From NCBI GenBank assembly GCA_031127185.1, contig JARIET010000053.1, positions 1-12,219 of the forward strand: DNA of 12,219 nucleotides. The letters run 5' to 3'. The notes under the pieces were generated by a model, which did not search any database, was not told the DNA's origin, and saw only the letters and a program-made list of their open reading frames with translations. The first letter of the stretch is position 1; each line of letters starts with the position of its first letter. Made by a program: the position numbers and the translations under genes. The stretch is from Gemmatimonadota bacterium (GTDB lineage: Bacteria > Gemmatimonadota > Gemmatimonadetes > Gemmatimonadales > Gemmatimonadaceae). Shown here piece after piece: positions 1 to 6,298 of this stretch.

Positions 1-859
1 AGAACGACTGGTTGTACTTGATCGGCCCCGACACGCGCCCGCCCAGCGAGTAGTTGCTGAACTGCTGGCCCAGCGCGCGCGCCGCAGGGTCCACCCACTG
101 CATCGACGGCTGGTCCAGGTTGAAGCTGTTGGTGCGCGCGATGAAGTTCGTGCCGCTCTGCGTGCGCAGGTTGAAGTTGCCGCCACTGAAACCGCCGCGG
201 CTCACGTCGTACGGCGAGGTCACGAGTCCGGCGCCAACTGCCGCGTCGCGCGGGAGGTCGGATCCACCGAAGTTCTGGCCGTTGAGCGTGTTCGTGTTCT
301 GGCTGGGGTCGAGCCCGAGAACGGAGAATCCCGAGGGATCGCCATCGGCACCAGGGACCAGCAGTACACCGGGCAATGAGGCGGCCATGGCAGCGAGGTC
401 GCCCTGCTGGGCCGCGGCGAGCGCTGAGGTGTTTACGGCTCGCTCGGTGCCGCTGATGTCGGTTGTCGGATCATTGCGGTTGGGGCGGGTGCGATCCCCT
501 TGAATGCGTACTTCGCCGAGGCTTGTGGCGGTGCGCGACAGTTTGGCGTCGGCGATGAGGATGTCCTCATCGGCAACTCGCTTGATTTCGAAGCGCCGTG
601 CGGCGTAGCCGATTGCGGCGATGTTGACGAAGTAGTCGCCATCGCCGCCCGGGAACGTCACGGTGTAGCGGCCATTCGCGTCGGTACGAGAGGTGCGGCT
701 CACGGCACCGGAAAGCGTGGTGACCGTGATCTGGGCGGCTTCGATCGGTTGGTTCTCAGGGCCGGTGATACGGCCCCGGATGACGTCAACTGTCTGGGCC
801 GCTGCCGAAGCGACCGACAGTAAGAGCACTGCACCCACGAGGGTAATGCGGCGAATCAT
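1..859 (-). CDS. TonB-dependent receptor with N-terminal carboxypeptidase-regulatory-like domain (partial, 3' end outside window)
   Basis: Reading the minus strand from an ATG at 859 gives about 286 residues that stay open to the window edge. Residues 1-21 form a signal peptide (MIRRITLVGAVLLLSVASAA, then AQ). Residues about 24-105 look like a carboxypeptidase-regulatory (CarboxypepD_reg/DUF4480-type) beta-sandwich: IRGRITGPENQPIEAAQITV, then TDANGRYTV and an IGYAARRFEI strand. From about residue 140 a TonB plug-like segment follows (LAAMAASLPGVLLVPGADGD, later NTLNGQNFGG and SRGGFSGGNFNLRTQSGT). This layout is typical of large Oar-like outer-membrane receptors of roughly 900-1200 residues, so most of the barrel should lie beyond position 1. 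Substrate is unknown; no TonB box was recognised. The start gives a good signal peptide, but no clear Shine-Dalgarno precedes it. The next upstream gene ends 178 bp away, so this gene probably has its own promoter. Confidence 0.85.
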   Translation of the reverse strand, partial: MIRRITLVGAVLLLSVASAAAQTVDVIRGRITGPENQPIEAAQITVTTLSGAVSRTSRTDANGRYTVTFPGGDGDYFVNIAAIGYAARRFEIKRVADEDILIADAKLSRTATSLGEVRIQGDRTRPNRNDPTTDISGTERAVNTSALAAAQQGDLAAMAASLPGVLLVPGADGDPSGFSVLGLDPSQNTNTLNGQNFGGSDLPRDAAVGAGLVTSPYDVSRGGFSGGNFNLRTQSGTNFIARTNSFNLDQPSMQWVDPAARALGQQFSNYSLGGRVSGPIKYNQSF

Positions 860-1037
860 CGTCGGGATAGCGGCCGGATGGGGAGTCGAACGTTCTGGTG
901 TGGATTGGGGCCGGCGGAATCACGCCACACTCTATTTGAAAGTGGGACGTTGACCGGGCCTCAGTGTTACCACACAGTTAGAACGTGGGCAGCCCTCGAA
1001 AGGTTGCCGTTCTTGGACACGGAGTTTGAACGGCGTC
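860..1037. other. Intergenic leader of the TonB receptor gene
   Basis: This 178-bp gap separates the stop of the PLP-enzyme gene from the receptor start, both on the minus strand. On the minus strand TAGAGT at 934-929 fits a TANNNT-type -10 and would give a leader of about 60 nt, but no convincing -35 is present. A small imperfect palindrome (GTGT-N4-ACAC) lies at about 965-976. No coding region, riboswitch fold or RNA gene was recognised. Confidence 0.3.
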
Positions 1038-1047
1038 TCAGACGCCG
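1031..1047 (-). terminator. 17-bp perfect palindrome at the end of the PLP-enzyme gene
   Basis: CGGCGTCT-C-AGACGCCG is an 8-bp perfect inverted repeat around a single base, and it overlaps the TGA stop at 1040-1038. As RNA it would form a GC-rich stem with a 3-nt loop at the transcript end. The minus-strand sequence after it (TTCAAACTCC) has no real U-tract, so it is either a weak or Rho-assisted terminator or a coincidental symmetry. Confidence 0.3.
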
Positions 1048-2339
1048 GACTTCATGTACCCCTCGATAGCCTCGAGCGTCCGGTCTACTTCGGCGTTCGT
1101 ATTGTAGAAATGCGGCGACAGTCGCACCCCCGAGCGGTCTTGCCCGCCGCGAACCGTGGCAACGACTCGTCGTTTAGTCGCCAATGCGGCACCGAGCTTT
1201 CGTGGGTCCAGGTCACCCGGCCTGAAGATTACGATTGCGGCACGCTGGGCGGCGTCCGCGCTGGTGTGACTCGTGATTCCCGCGATTCGGGCCAGCCCCG
1301 TCTGAAATCGAGTTGCGAGGGCGCGCGAGCGTTGCTCGATAAGCGCCCGCCCGATTCCACCCTGGAATTTGAGCCCTTCGACGACGGCGGCTATCGACGC
1401 ATCGTCGCGCTGACCCTCGCCCTCGAACTGCCGTGAGATTCCGACCGCTCCACCGTACACGCCTATAACGCTGGGGTGAATCTTCTCGTGGACGGTCTTG
1501 TTCACATAGAAGACGCCTTTCTCCTTGGGGCCGCAGGGCCATTTGTGCAGGGAGCCTGTAAAAAAGTCGGGCTGCATCGCGCCCAGGTCGTTGTCGAGCA
1601 CGCCAAACGTCTGTGCTCCGTCGACAAGGGATAACGCGCCGCGCTCGCGGGCCAAGGCGCAGAGTTCCCTGGCCGGAAGGAGATCGCCCGAATTACTGCT
1701 CACGTGCGAAAAAGCGAGAACTTTCGTGCGCGGGGTAAATGCCCTCGCAAAAAGATCCACGTAACCCTGGGGGCCCGGATGCGACGCCGGGACGGGCACG
1801 GTCACCACGGTGAATCCGAAGCGCCGGGCCTTTGTGGTCCACGCCCCAAGGTTGCTCGGGTGATTGTCGGCCCAAACGATCACCTCGTCGCCGGGGCCGA
1901 GCTGCAGGCCGCTGGAAACGAAATTATTTCCTTCGGTGGTGTTGCGAGTGATGACGATTTCTTCAGGGGTCACCCGCAGGGCCGCCGCGAGCAGGGTACG
2001 CGCTTCCTCGCGTCCCTTCATCAGCTCCGTCCGGGCATCGGGACTGGGGTTGGTCTCGTACTTCCTCAGGTGTCGCTCGTGTGCCTCGATCGCGGGGAGT
2101 GAGGCGGGGCAGAGGTTGGCGGCGTTGAAGAAGCCGACGTCCTGTGGAATCAGGAACCGTGAGCGCACCTCGCCCCAGAACTTCTCGTCGGGTGCCTGGG
2201 GTGTGGGCGGGAGTGGTGCACCGCTGAAGCCCATCTCGTAAAGCGCGCGCGAGTCGCCGGCGAATGCGCTGTTCGAGAGGAGGGCGCTCGACCCTCCGAA
2301 GGCGAGGAGTCGGGTGAAATCGCGGCGGGTGACGGGCAT
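1038..2339 (-). CDS. Tat-exported aminotransferase class V-fold PLP-dependent enzyme
   Basis: The 433-residue product starts with a twin-arginine signal: TRRDFTRLL at residues 4-12, then a hydrophobic stretch (LLAFGGSSALLSNSAFA) with cleavage likely after AFA near residue 27. The mature part is a fold-type I PLP enzyme of the class V aminotransferase / isopenicillin-N epimerase / cysteine desulfurase superfamily. NTTEG (133-137) matches the phosphate-binding turn, SHVSSNSGDLLP (211-222) is the family strand-loop, VDGAQ (239-243) carries the Asp that contacts the PLP ring nitrogen, and SLHKW (263-267) holds the Schiff-base lysine K266. No cysteine desulfurase catalytic Cys loop was evident, so an epimerase, lyase or aminotransferase activity is more likely; the substrate cannot be read. 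The start is supported by GGAG 6-9 nt upstream (minus 2349-2346). Tat export suggests that the enzyme folds with its cofactor and then works in the periplasm. The next gene, divergent, encodes an exported RidA protein. Confidence 0.88.
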   Translation of the reverse strand: MPVTRRDFTRLLAFGGSSALLSNSAFAGDSRALYEMGFSGAPLPPTPQAPDEKFWGEVRSRFLIPQDVGFFNAANLCPASLPAIEAHERHLRKYETNPSPDARTELMKGREEARTLLAAALRVTPEEIVITRNTTEGNNFVSSGLQLGPGDEVIVWADNHPSNLGAWTTKARRFGFTVVTVPVPASHPGPQGYVDLFARAFTPRTKVLAFSHVSSNSGDLLPARELCALARERGALSLVDGAQTFGVLDNDLGAMQPDFFTGSLHKWPCGPKEKGVFYVNKTVHEKIHPSVIGVYGGAVGISRQFEGEGQRDDASIAAVVEGLKFQGGIGRALIEQRSRALATRFQTGLARIAGITSHTSADAAQRAAIVIFRPGDLDPRKLGAALATKRRVVATVRGGQDRSGVRLSPHFYNTNAEVDRTLEAIEGYMKSGV

Positions 2340-2453
2340 CGGATGCTCCAGGGGGGATGCTGGAACGTACGGTCGTCAGGGCGAGTGCGCGACCGCTGGG
2401 CGGGCGCCATATTCTTTGGAACGGTACAGTTCACCCTTTCACCCACGCTTTCC
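2340..2453. promoter_or_regulatory. Divergent promoter region between PLP enzyme and ridA-like gene
   Basis: This 114-bp gap separates two divergent starts and must hold promoters for both. The AT-richer patch at about 2408-2440 contains plus-strand TATTCT (2410-2415) and TACAGT (2425-2430), and on the minus strand TGAACT followed 16 nt later by TATGGC. These are plausible but weak boxes. Shared placement would allow co-regulation. No clear operator palindrome was found. Confidence 0.35.
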
Positions 2454-2909
2454 ATGCGAAACACCCATCGTCTTCTTGCGGTTCTCCTTGTCGCAGGTGC
2501 CGCTGCGGCACCGGACGCGGCGCAGGCCCAGGCCCAGTCGCGGATCATCACCGGCCGTGGCAGCGCGACCCTCTCCAACGCCGTGCGCGTGGGCGACCTG
2601 GTGTTCGCCAGCGGCGCGCTGCCGTCCGGCGGTGCCAATGCGGACACGACGATCGAGGGTCAGACGACCAGCACGCTCGAGAACATCAAGCGCACGCTCG
2701 AGACGGCGGGCACGTCGATCAACAACGCGGTGAAGTGCACGGTGTTCCTGGTTGAAGGCGCCGATTTCCGCGGCATGAACACGGCGTACACGAAGTTCTG
2801 GTCGGCTGAGAATCCGCCGCCGGCGCGGACGACCGTAGTCGTGAAGGCGTTGGTTGTGCCGAGCGCCAAGCTTGAGATCGAGTGTATTGCGGCGATGCCA
2901 AAGCCGTAG
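2454..2909 (+). CDS. RidA (YjgF/YER057c/UK114) family protein with signal peptide
   Basis: The 151-residue protein begins MRNTHRLLAVLLVAG and has an Ala-rich signal peptide, likely cut after AQA near residue 25. The mature part is a complete single RidA domain from about residue 29 (RIITGRGSATLSNAVRVGDL, FASGALP). The C-terminal signature PPPART contains the conserved arginine (R125, equivalent to E. coli RidA R105) that binds the carboxylate of imine substrates, and EIECIA ends the fold. Cytosolic RidA hydrolyses reactive enamine/imine intermediates released by PLP enzymes; here the signal peptide points to the periplasm. The frame is open 37 codons further upstream, but those codons do not look like protein, and the chosen start gives the signal peptide. 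No Shine-Dalgarno is visible. The divergent neighbour is an exported PLP enzyme, which fits a joint role (inference). Confidence 0.9.
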   Translation: MRNTHRLLAVLLVAGAAAAPDAAQAQAQSRIITGRGSATLSNAVRVGDLVFASGALPSGGANADTTIEGQTTSTLENIKRTLETAGTSINNAVKCTVFLVEGADFRGMNTAYTKFWSAENPPPARTTVVVKALVVPSAKLEIECIAAMPKP

Positions 2910-2920
2910 CTGACCGAAAA

Positions 2921-3110
2921 GTTTTACTGCGAGGACGCGGATTTTCGCGGATTTAAACGGCGATGGACGCGGATCAGGCAACAAAGGGGGAACTGCAACT
3001 CACTGCGCACTCGCAGTTGCAGTTCCCCCAAGTTGTATCCGCGGGAATCCGCCGTTATCCGCGAAAATCCGCGTCCCCGCCTTAGAAGCCCGCGTCCCCG
3101 CCGTAAAATC
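2921..3110. repeat. 190-bp gene-free long inverted repeat (MITE-like hairpin)
   Basis: The gap between convergent ridA-like and TSUP genes is nearly all one imperfect palindrome. The outer arm TTTTACTGCGAGGACGCGG (2922-2940) pairs with 3091-3109 allowing two mismatches. A perfect 20-bp pair lies at 2933-2952 and 3057-3076, and a perfect 15-bp pair (GGGGGAACTGCAACT) lies at 2986-3000 and 3015-3029, enclosing a short inner stem CTGCG/CGCAG. The right side has a 13-bp direct duplication, CCGCGTCCCCGCC, at 3069-3081 and 3090-3102, so one left arm can pair with either copy. The motif ATCCGCCGTTA at 3047-3057 recurs at the right end of the GxxExxY element. No open frame is present. It may be a non-autonomous mobile repeat and could also terminate both convergent genes. 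Confidence 0.75.
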
Positions 3111-3117
3111 TTCCCGG

Positions 3118-3891
3118 TCAGGCTTCCTTGATAAACATCAGGATGCCGCTGCCGATGCCGATGGCTACGACCGCCCGGCGGACCCACTTCTGATCCACGC
3201 GCTGCGCCATGCGTGAGCCCAGCGCGCCGCCGGCCATCGCACCGATGGCCATGGTGAGGGCGACCGGCCAGATAATGATTCCGCTGACGACGAACACGGC
3301 CACGGCGATCGCGTTTATGTTGAGCCCGCACCAGTTCTTGAGGCCGTTCATCGTGTGGATATTGCGCAGCCCCATCATCTCGAACGCCGCGAGCATCAGG
3401 ATGCCAGCGCCAGCGCCGAAATACCCACCGTACACGGCGACGCCGAACTGGTAGACGAGAAACCGGAAGGGGGGTGCGGCGCGTTCGACCTCGGCGTGAG
3501 AGGCGCTATGGCCACCGATCCACTTGAGCATGGGCCGCTGGAGCAGAAACAGGGCAGTGGCACCCCAAATGAGCCACGGAACCAGAGCGTCGAACTTCGC
3601 TTCGGGCGTGTAAATAAGCAGTATCGCGCCGGCAACGCCGCCGAGCAGGCTCGGGGCCGCCCAGTGTAGCCACCAGGGCCGTATCCCCTGGATGGCCTCG
3701 CGATACCCCCAGAAACTGGCGAGACTACCCGGCCAGAGGGCCAGCGTGCTGGTGGCATTGGCCACGATAGGCGGGACTCCCAGCCCTACGAGGGCGGGAA
3801 ACGTAAGAAGGGTACCCCCGCCCGCGATGGAATTGATGGCGCCGCCCCCGGCCGCGGCGAGGGCCACCAGAAGAAGTTTTTCGGGTGACAA
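3118..3891 (-). CDS. TSUP family (TauE/SafE) membrane permease
   Basis: From a TTG at 3891 the product is 257 residues, the usual length of sulfite exporter TauE/SafE-type permeases, with about eight hydrophobic segments. Both halves carry the family signature: INSIAGGGTLLTFPAL followed by ANATSTL near the N-terminus, and YGGYFGAGAGILMLAAF followed by NGLKN in the second half. The family moves anions such as sulfite or organosulfonates; the substrate cannot be inferred here. The frame continues upstream to ATG codons at 3969, 3966 and 4032. The added residues are not membrane-like, they use AT-ending codons, and the 4032 start would overlap gltA. The TTG lies 10 nt after a TAGACT box and directly precedes the first membrane segment, so it is preferred; 3969 is the main alternative. 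Divergent from gltA, convergent with the ridA-like gene across the hairpin repeat. Confidence 0.85.
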   Translation of the reverse strand: MSPEKLLLVALAAAGGGAINSIAGGGTLLTFPALVGLGVPPIVANATSTLALWPGSLASFWGYREAIQGIRPWWLHWAAPSLLGGVAGAILLIYTPEAKFDALVPWLIWGATALFLLQRPMLKWIGGHSASHAEVERAAPPFRFLVYQFGVAVYGGYFGAGAGILMLAAFEMMGLRNIHTMNGLKNWCGLNINAIAVAVFVVSGIIIWPVALTMAIGAMAGGALGSRMAQRVDQKWVRRAVVAIGIGSGILMFIKEA

Positions 3892-3909
3892 GGTAGTTTT
3901 AAGTCTACC
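3892..3909. promoter_or_regulatory. 18-bp near-palindrome and TAGACT box in the gltA/TSUP divergent gap
   Basis: GGTAGTTTTAAGTCTACC is symmetric at 7 of 9 base pairs, with perfect GGTAG/CTACC ends. On the minus strand it contains TAGACT (3907-3902), 10 nt before the TTG start of the permease, which fits a TANNNT -10 element. On the plus strand TAGTTT (3894-3899) could serve the gltA side. It is either an operator or two back-to-back -10 elements; no -35 was convincing. Confidence 0.35.
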
Positions 3910-4004
3910 ATCCCGACCGCAGAAAACGTGGGTTTGGAGGGTAGGAAGAAGTAGCCCCCGCAGCATCATTTCGGACCACCGTACAGGAGCACCGGTAGCG
4001 AACC

Positions 4005-5351
4005 ATGCCTGGTCAGACGGACACTGCAGCACCTAAAGCCACACTTGGCGACCACCTCGAGATCAAGGACTCCCGCACGGGCAAGTCCTATACGGTCCCG
4101 ATCACGGACGACACCATCCGCACCGCCGACCTTCGCCAGATCAAGGTGAAGGACGACGATTTCGGGATGATGGGCTACGACCCCGCGTTCATGAACACGG
4201 CGTCGTGCCGATCGGCCATCACCTTCATCGACGGCGACAAGGGGATTCTCCGCTACCGCGGCTATCCCATCGAGCAGCTCGCAGAAAAGGCGAGCTTCCT
4301 CGAGGTTGCCTGGCTGCTGCGGCACGGGGAACTGCCGACGCAGGCCGAGTACGACCAGTTCACGCACGACATCACCTTCCACACGTACGTGCACGAGAAC
4401 ATCAAGCAGTTCATGGAAGGGTTCCGTTACGACGCGCACCCGATGGCCATGATGACCGCGGGCGTTGCGGCGCTCTCGTCGTTCTACCCGACGGCGAAGA
4501 ACATTCACGATCCGCGCGAACGCGATATCGCGTTCATTCGGTTGCTGGCCAAGATGCCGACGATCGCGGCGTTCGCGTATCGGCACGTGAAGGGCTTGCC
4601 GTACGTCTACCCGGACAACGCGCTGGCGTATCCCGACAACTTCCTGTCGATGATCGCGCGGATGTCGGAGAACCGGTATGAGGCGAACCCGATCTATTCG
4701 CGGGCGATCGACGTGCTGTTCATCCTCCACGCCGACCACGAACAGAACTGCTCGACGAGCGCGGTTCGCGCGGTGGGCTCCTCGCATGTGGATCCGTATT
4801 CCGCGGTCGCGGCCGGCATTGCAGCGCTCTACGGCCCGCTGCACGGCGGCGCCAATGAAGCGGTGCTCCGGATGCTCGAGGAGATCGACGATCCCAAGAA
4901 CATTCCGGCGTTCATCGAGGCCGTGAAGAGCGGCAAGGGGGAGTCGCGGCTGATGGGCTTCGGTCACCGCGTCTACAAGAGCTACGACCCACGCGCCAAG
5001 ATCGTAAAGGGACTTTGCGAAGACGTGCTCAAGGTGTCCGGTGCTTCCAAGGACATGGATATCGCCATGGAGCTGGAGCGCATCGCGCTCAGCGACGAGT
5101 ACTTCATCAAGCGCAAGCTCTACCCGAATGTGGACTTCTACACCGGGCTGATCTATCGCGCGATGAAGTTCCCGACCGACTACTTCACCGTGCTCTTTGC
5201 CATTGCGCGCACGGCAGGGTGGGTGGCACAGTGGGAAGAGATGCTGCTTGACAAGGAGCAGAAGATCGCACGGCCCCGGCAGATCTACACGGGCCACGAC
5301 GACAGGAAGTACACGTCGACGTTGGATTACAGGCACAAGATCACGGTGTGA
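4005..5351 (+). CDS. gltA: Citrate synthase (type II)
   Basis: The 448-residue product condenses acetyl-CoA with oxaloacetate to citrate, the entry step of the TCA cycle, in the cytoplasm. All catalytic and substrate-binding landmarks of hexameric Gram-negative type II synthases are present: H245 in LHADHEQNCSTS (equivalent to E. coli H229), H280 in YGPLHGGANEA (H264), H321 in MGFGHRVYKSYDPRA (H305) and D377 in YPNVDFYTG (D362). The constant offset of 15-16 residues from the E. coli numbering shows that the core has essentially no gaps. The N-terminal domain (LEIKDSRTGKSYTVPI; FGMMGYDPAFMNTASCRSAI) is the small beta-rich extension typical of this type. AGGAG at 3985-3989 lies upstream of the ATG with a rather long 15-nt spacer. 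The gene is transcribed alone and ends against a repeat-rich convergent gap before mutY. A 456-codon antisense open frame overlaps it and is a GC-bias artefact. Confidence 0.97.
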   Translation: MPGQTDTAAPKATLGDHLEIKDSRTGKSYTVPITDDTIRTADLRQIKVKDDDFGMMGYDPAFMNTASCRSAITFIDGDKGILRYRGYPIEQLAEKASFLEVAWLLRHGELPTQAEYDQFTHDITFHTYVHENIKQFMEGFRYDAHPMAMMTAGVAALSSFYPTAKNIHDPRERDIAFIRLLAKMPTIAAFAYRHVKGLPYVYPDNALAYPDNFLSMIARMSENRYEANPIYSRAIDVLFILHADHEQNCSTSAVRAVGSSHVDPYSAVAAGIAALYGPLHGGANEAVLRMLEEIDDPKNIPAFIEAVKSGKGESRLMGFGHRVYKSYDPRAKIVKGLCEDVLKVSGASKDMDIAMELERIALSDEYFIKRKLYPNVDFYTGLIYRAMKFPTDYFTVLFAIARTAGWVAQWEEMLLDKEQKIARPRQIYTGHDDRKYTSTLDYRHKITV

Positions 5352-5364
5352 ACTGCAACAGCGA

Positions 5365-5406
5365 GTAGGCGGTTTGCGGTAGGCGGTTTGCGGTAGGCGG
5401 TTTGCG
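5365..5406. repeat. Three perfect tandem copies of a 14-bp unit
   Basis: GTAGGCGGTTTGCG occurs three times without a mismatch (5365-5378, 5379-5392, 5393-5406), directly after the gltA stop. A fourth, degenerate half-copy (GAGGGCGG) leads into the adjoining hairpin. Inverted, degenerate versions follow at about 5450-5476 (GCTAGCCGCC, GCTAACCGCGAAC), so the whole 110-bp gap behaves as an imperfect palindrome. Confidence 0.85.
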
Positions 5407-5408
5407 GA

Positions 5409-5436
5409 GGGCGGTGATTCTGGCGAGTCACCGCCC
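5409..5436. terminator. Probable bidirectional terminator hairpin between gltA and mutY
   Basis: GGGCGGTGA (5409-5417) pairs perfectly with TCACCGCCC (5428-5436) around a 10-nt loop, and flanking GGA/TCC and repeat arms can extend the stem. It sits between the 3' ends of two convergent genes, where one hairpin can stop transcription from both sides. There is no strong T-tract on either strand, so the intrinsic terminator call is tentative. Confidence 0.5.
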
Positions 5437-5466
5437 TTCGTCCGCCTTCTGCTAGCCGCCCTCCCG

Positions 5467-6246
5467 CTAACCGCGAACCCGATATTTGGTGGTGTCCAGC
5501 GACGGGCACCCCGCTCTCACCGGGCACTCCCCGCACCGCGTCACCCGGGCGGTACAAATGAGCGCCCCGAGTTCCATCAGCGCCTGGTTGTGCGCCCAGC
5601 CGGCCTTCCCGCTTCGCGGCAGAATCGCCTCGGCGATGGCCCAGATCTTCTTGAGGTCGCGCCCGCGCTTGGGGTTGAGGCGAGGCGCGAAGAACCGGGC
5701 GATCACACGCGCGACGTTCGTATCGACCAGGGCGGCACGGCGCTCAAATGCAAAACTGGCCACTGCGCCCGCCGTATAGGGTCCAATTCCCGGCAGCTTC
5801 CTCAATGCATCGGGGTGACTGGGGAGCATGGCTGGAGCGCCGCCGTCGCGGGTGACGTGCTTTGCCACCGAATGCAGATTGCGCGCGCGAGCGTAGTAGC
5901 CGAGCCCTTCCCACTGCTCCCGGACCTGGTTTGGACGCGCCGCCGCGAGCGCTTCCAGCGTCGGAAACTCATCCAGGAATCGCGAGTAGAACTCGAGCAC
6001 CCGCGACACCTGAGTCTGCTGGAGCATGGCTTCAGACACGAGGATCGCATACGGGTCGCGTGACCGGCGCCACGGGAGGTCACGCCCGGCCCGCCGGAAC
6101 CAGGCTGCCAGACTGCGGCGGAATCCGGCGGCGCGTAGGACGGCGCGAGCTTTATCGCGCGGGACGAGGCCCCCGGCCGCAGGACTGCGTCGCGAGCCCC
6201 CCGCTGGCGCGTTCCTCCGACTCGATTTCGGACGTTTGGCTGCCAT
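5467..6246 (-). CDS. mutY: A/G-specific adenine DNA glycosylase, catalytic and FeS domains only
   Basis: The 259-residue HhH-GPD glycosylase removes adenine mispaired with 8-oxoguanine in base-excision repair. SEAMLQQTQV (71-80) holds the catalytic Glu E72, LPGIGPYTAG (151-160) is the helix-hairpin-helix with the MutY-type Tyr in place of the Nth Lys, and VDTNVARV carries catalytic D175. The [4Fe-4S] loop is intact as C231-x6-C238-x2-C241-x5-C247. Residues 1-30 are a basic low-complexity extension, so a later start is possible. The protein stops 12 residues after the last cysteine and lacks the roughly 90-100 residue C-terminal NUDIX-like domain that reads 8-oxoG in E. coli and Bacillus MutY. 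The stop codon lies inside a degenerate copy of the intergenic repeat. Divergent from the TRIC gene with a 52-bp gap. Confidence 0.9.
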   Translation of the reverse strand: MAAKRPKSSRRNAPAGGSRRSPAAGGLVPRDKARAVLRAAGFRRSLAAWFRRAGRDLPWRRSRDPYAILVSEAMLQQTQVSRVLEFYSRFLDEFPTLEALAAARPNQVREQWEGLGYYARARNLHSVAKHVTRDGGAPAMLPSHPDALRKLPGIGPYTAGAVASFAFERRAALVDTNVARVIARFFAPRLNPKRGRDLKKIWAIAEAILPRSGKAGWAHNQALMELGALICTARVTRCGECPVRAGCPSLDTTKYRVRG

Positions 6247-6287
6247 GGCGCCGTTAGGTGTGTAGTCGGGATCGTCTTCGGCCCGGG

Positions 6288-6293
6288 TAGATT
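6288..6293 (+). promoter_or_regulatory. TAGATT -10-like box just before the TRIC gene
   Basis: TAGATT ends 5 nt before the ATG at 6299, so transcription starting at normal spacing would begin at or next to the ATG and give a leaderless mRNA. No Shine-Dalgarno lies upstream and no -35 was recognised. The same hexamer stands before the VWA and MFS starts. Confidence 0.4.
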
Positions 6294-6298
6294 ACAGC

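Noticed and set aside
1026..1436. Plus-strand open frames within the PLP-enzyme gene
   Set aside because: They are shadows of a complete, motif-verified minus-strand gene and show no family features or start signals.
2343..2453. Upstream extension of the RidA-family protein by 37 residues
   Set aside because: It would bury the clear signal peptide behind a non-conserved stretch and occupy the divergent promoter region.
3892..4032. Longer TSUP protein starting at 4032 or 3969
   Set aside because: The 4032 start overlaps the gltA start and ribosome-binding site, and the added residues do not resemble family N-termini. The 3969 start remains possible but is less likely than TTG at 3891.
3966..5336. 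456-codon open frame on the minus strand opposite gltA
   Set aside because: It mirrors the gltA codons, its sequence is rich in Arg, Val and His with no domain, and gltA on the other strand is certain.
5365..5406. Tandem repeat as a CRISPR array
   Set aside because: Units are 14 bp and directly adjacent with no spacers, and no cas gene is present.
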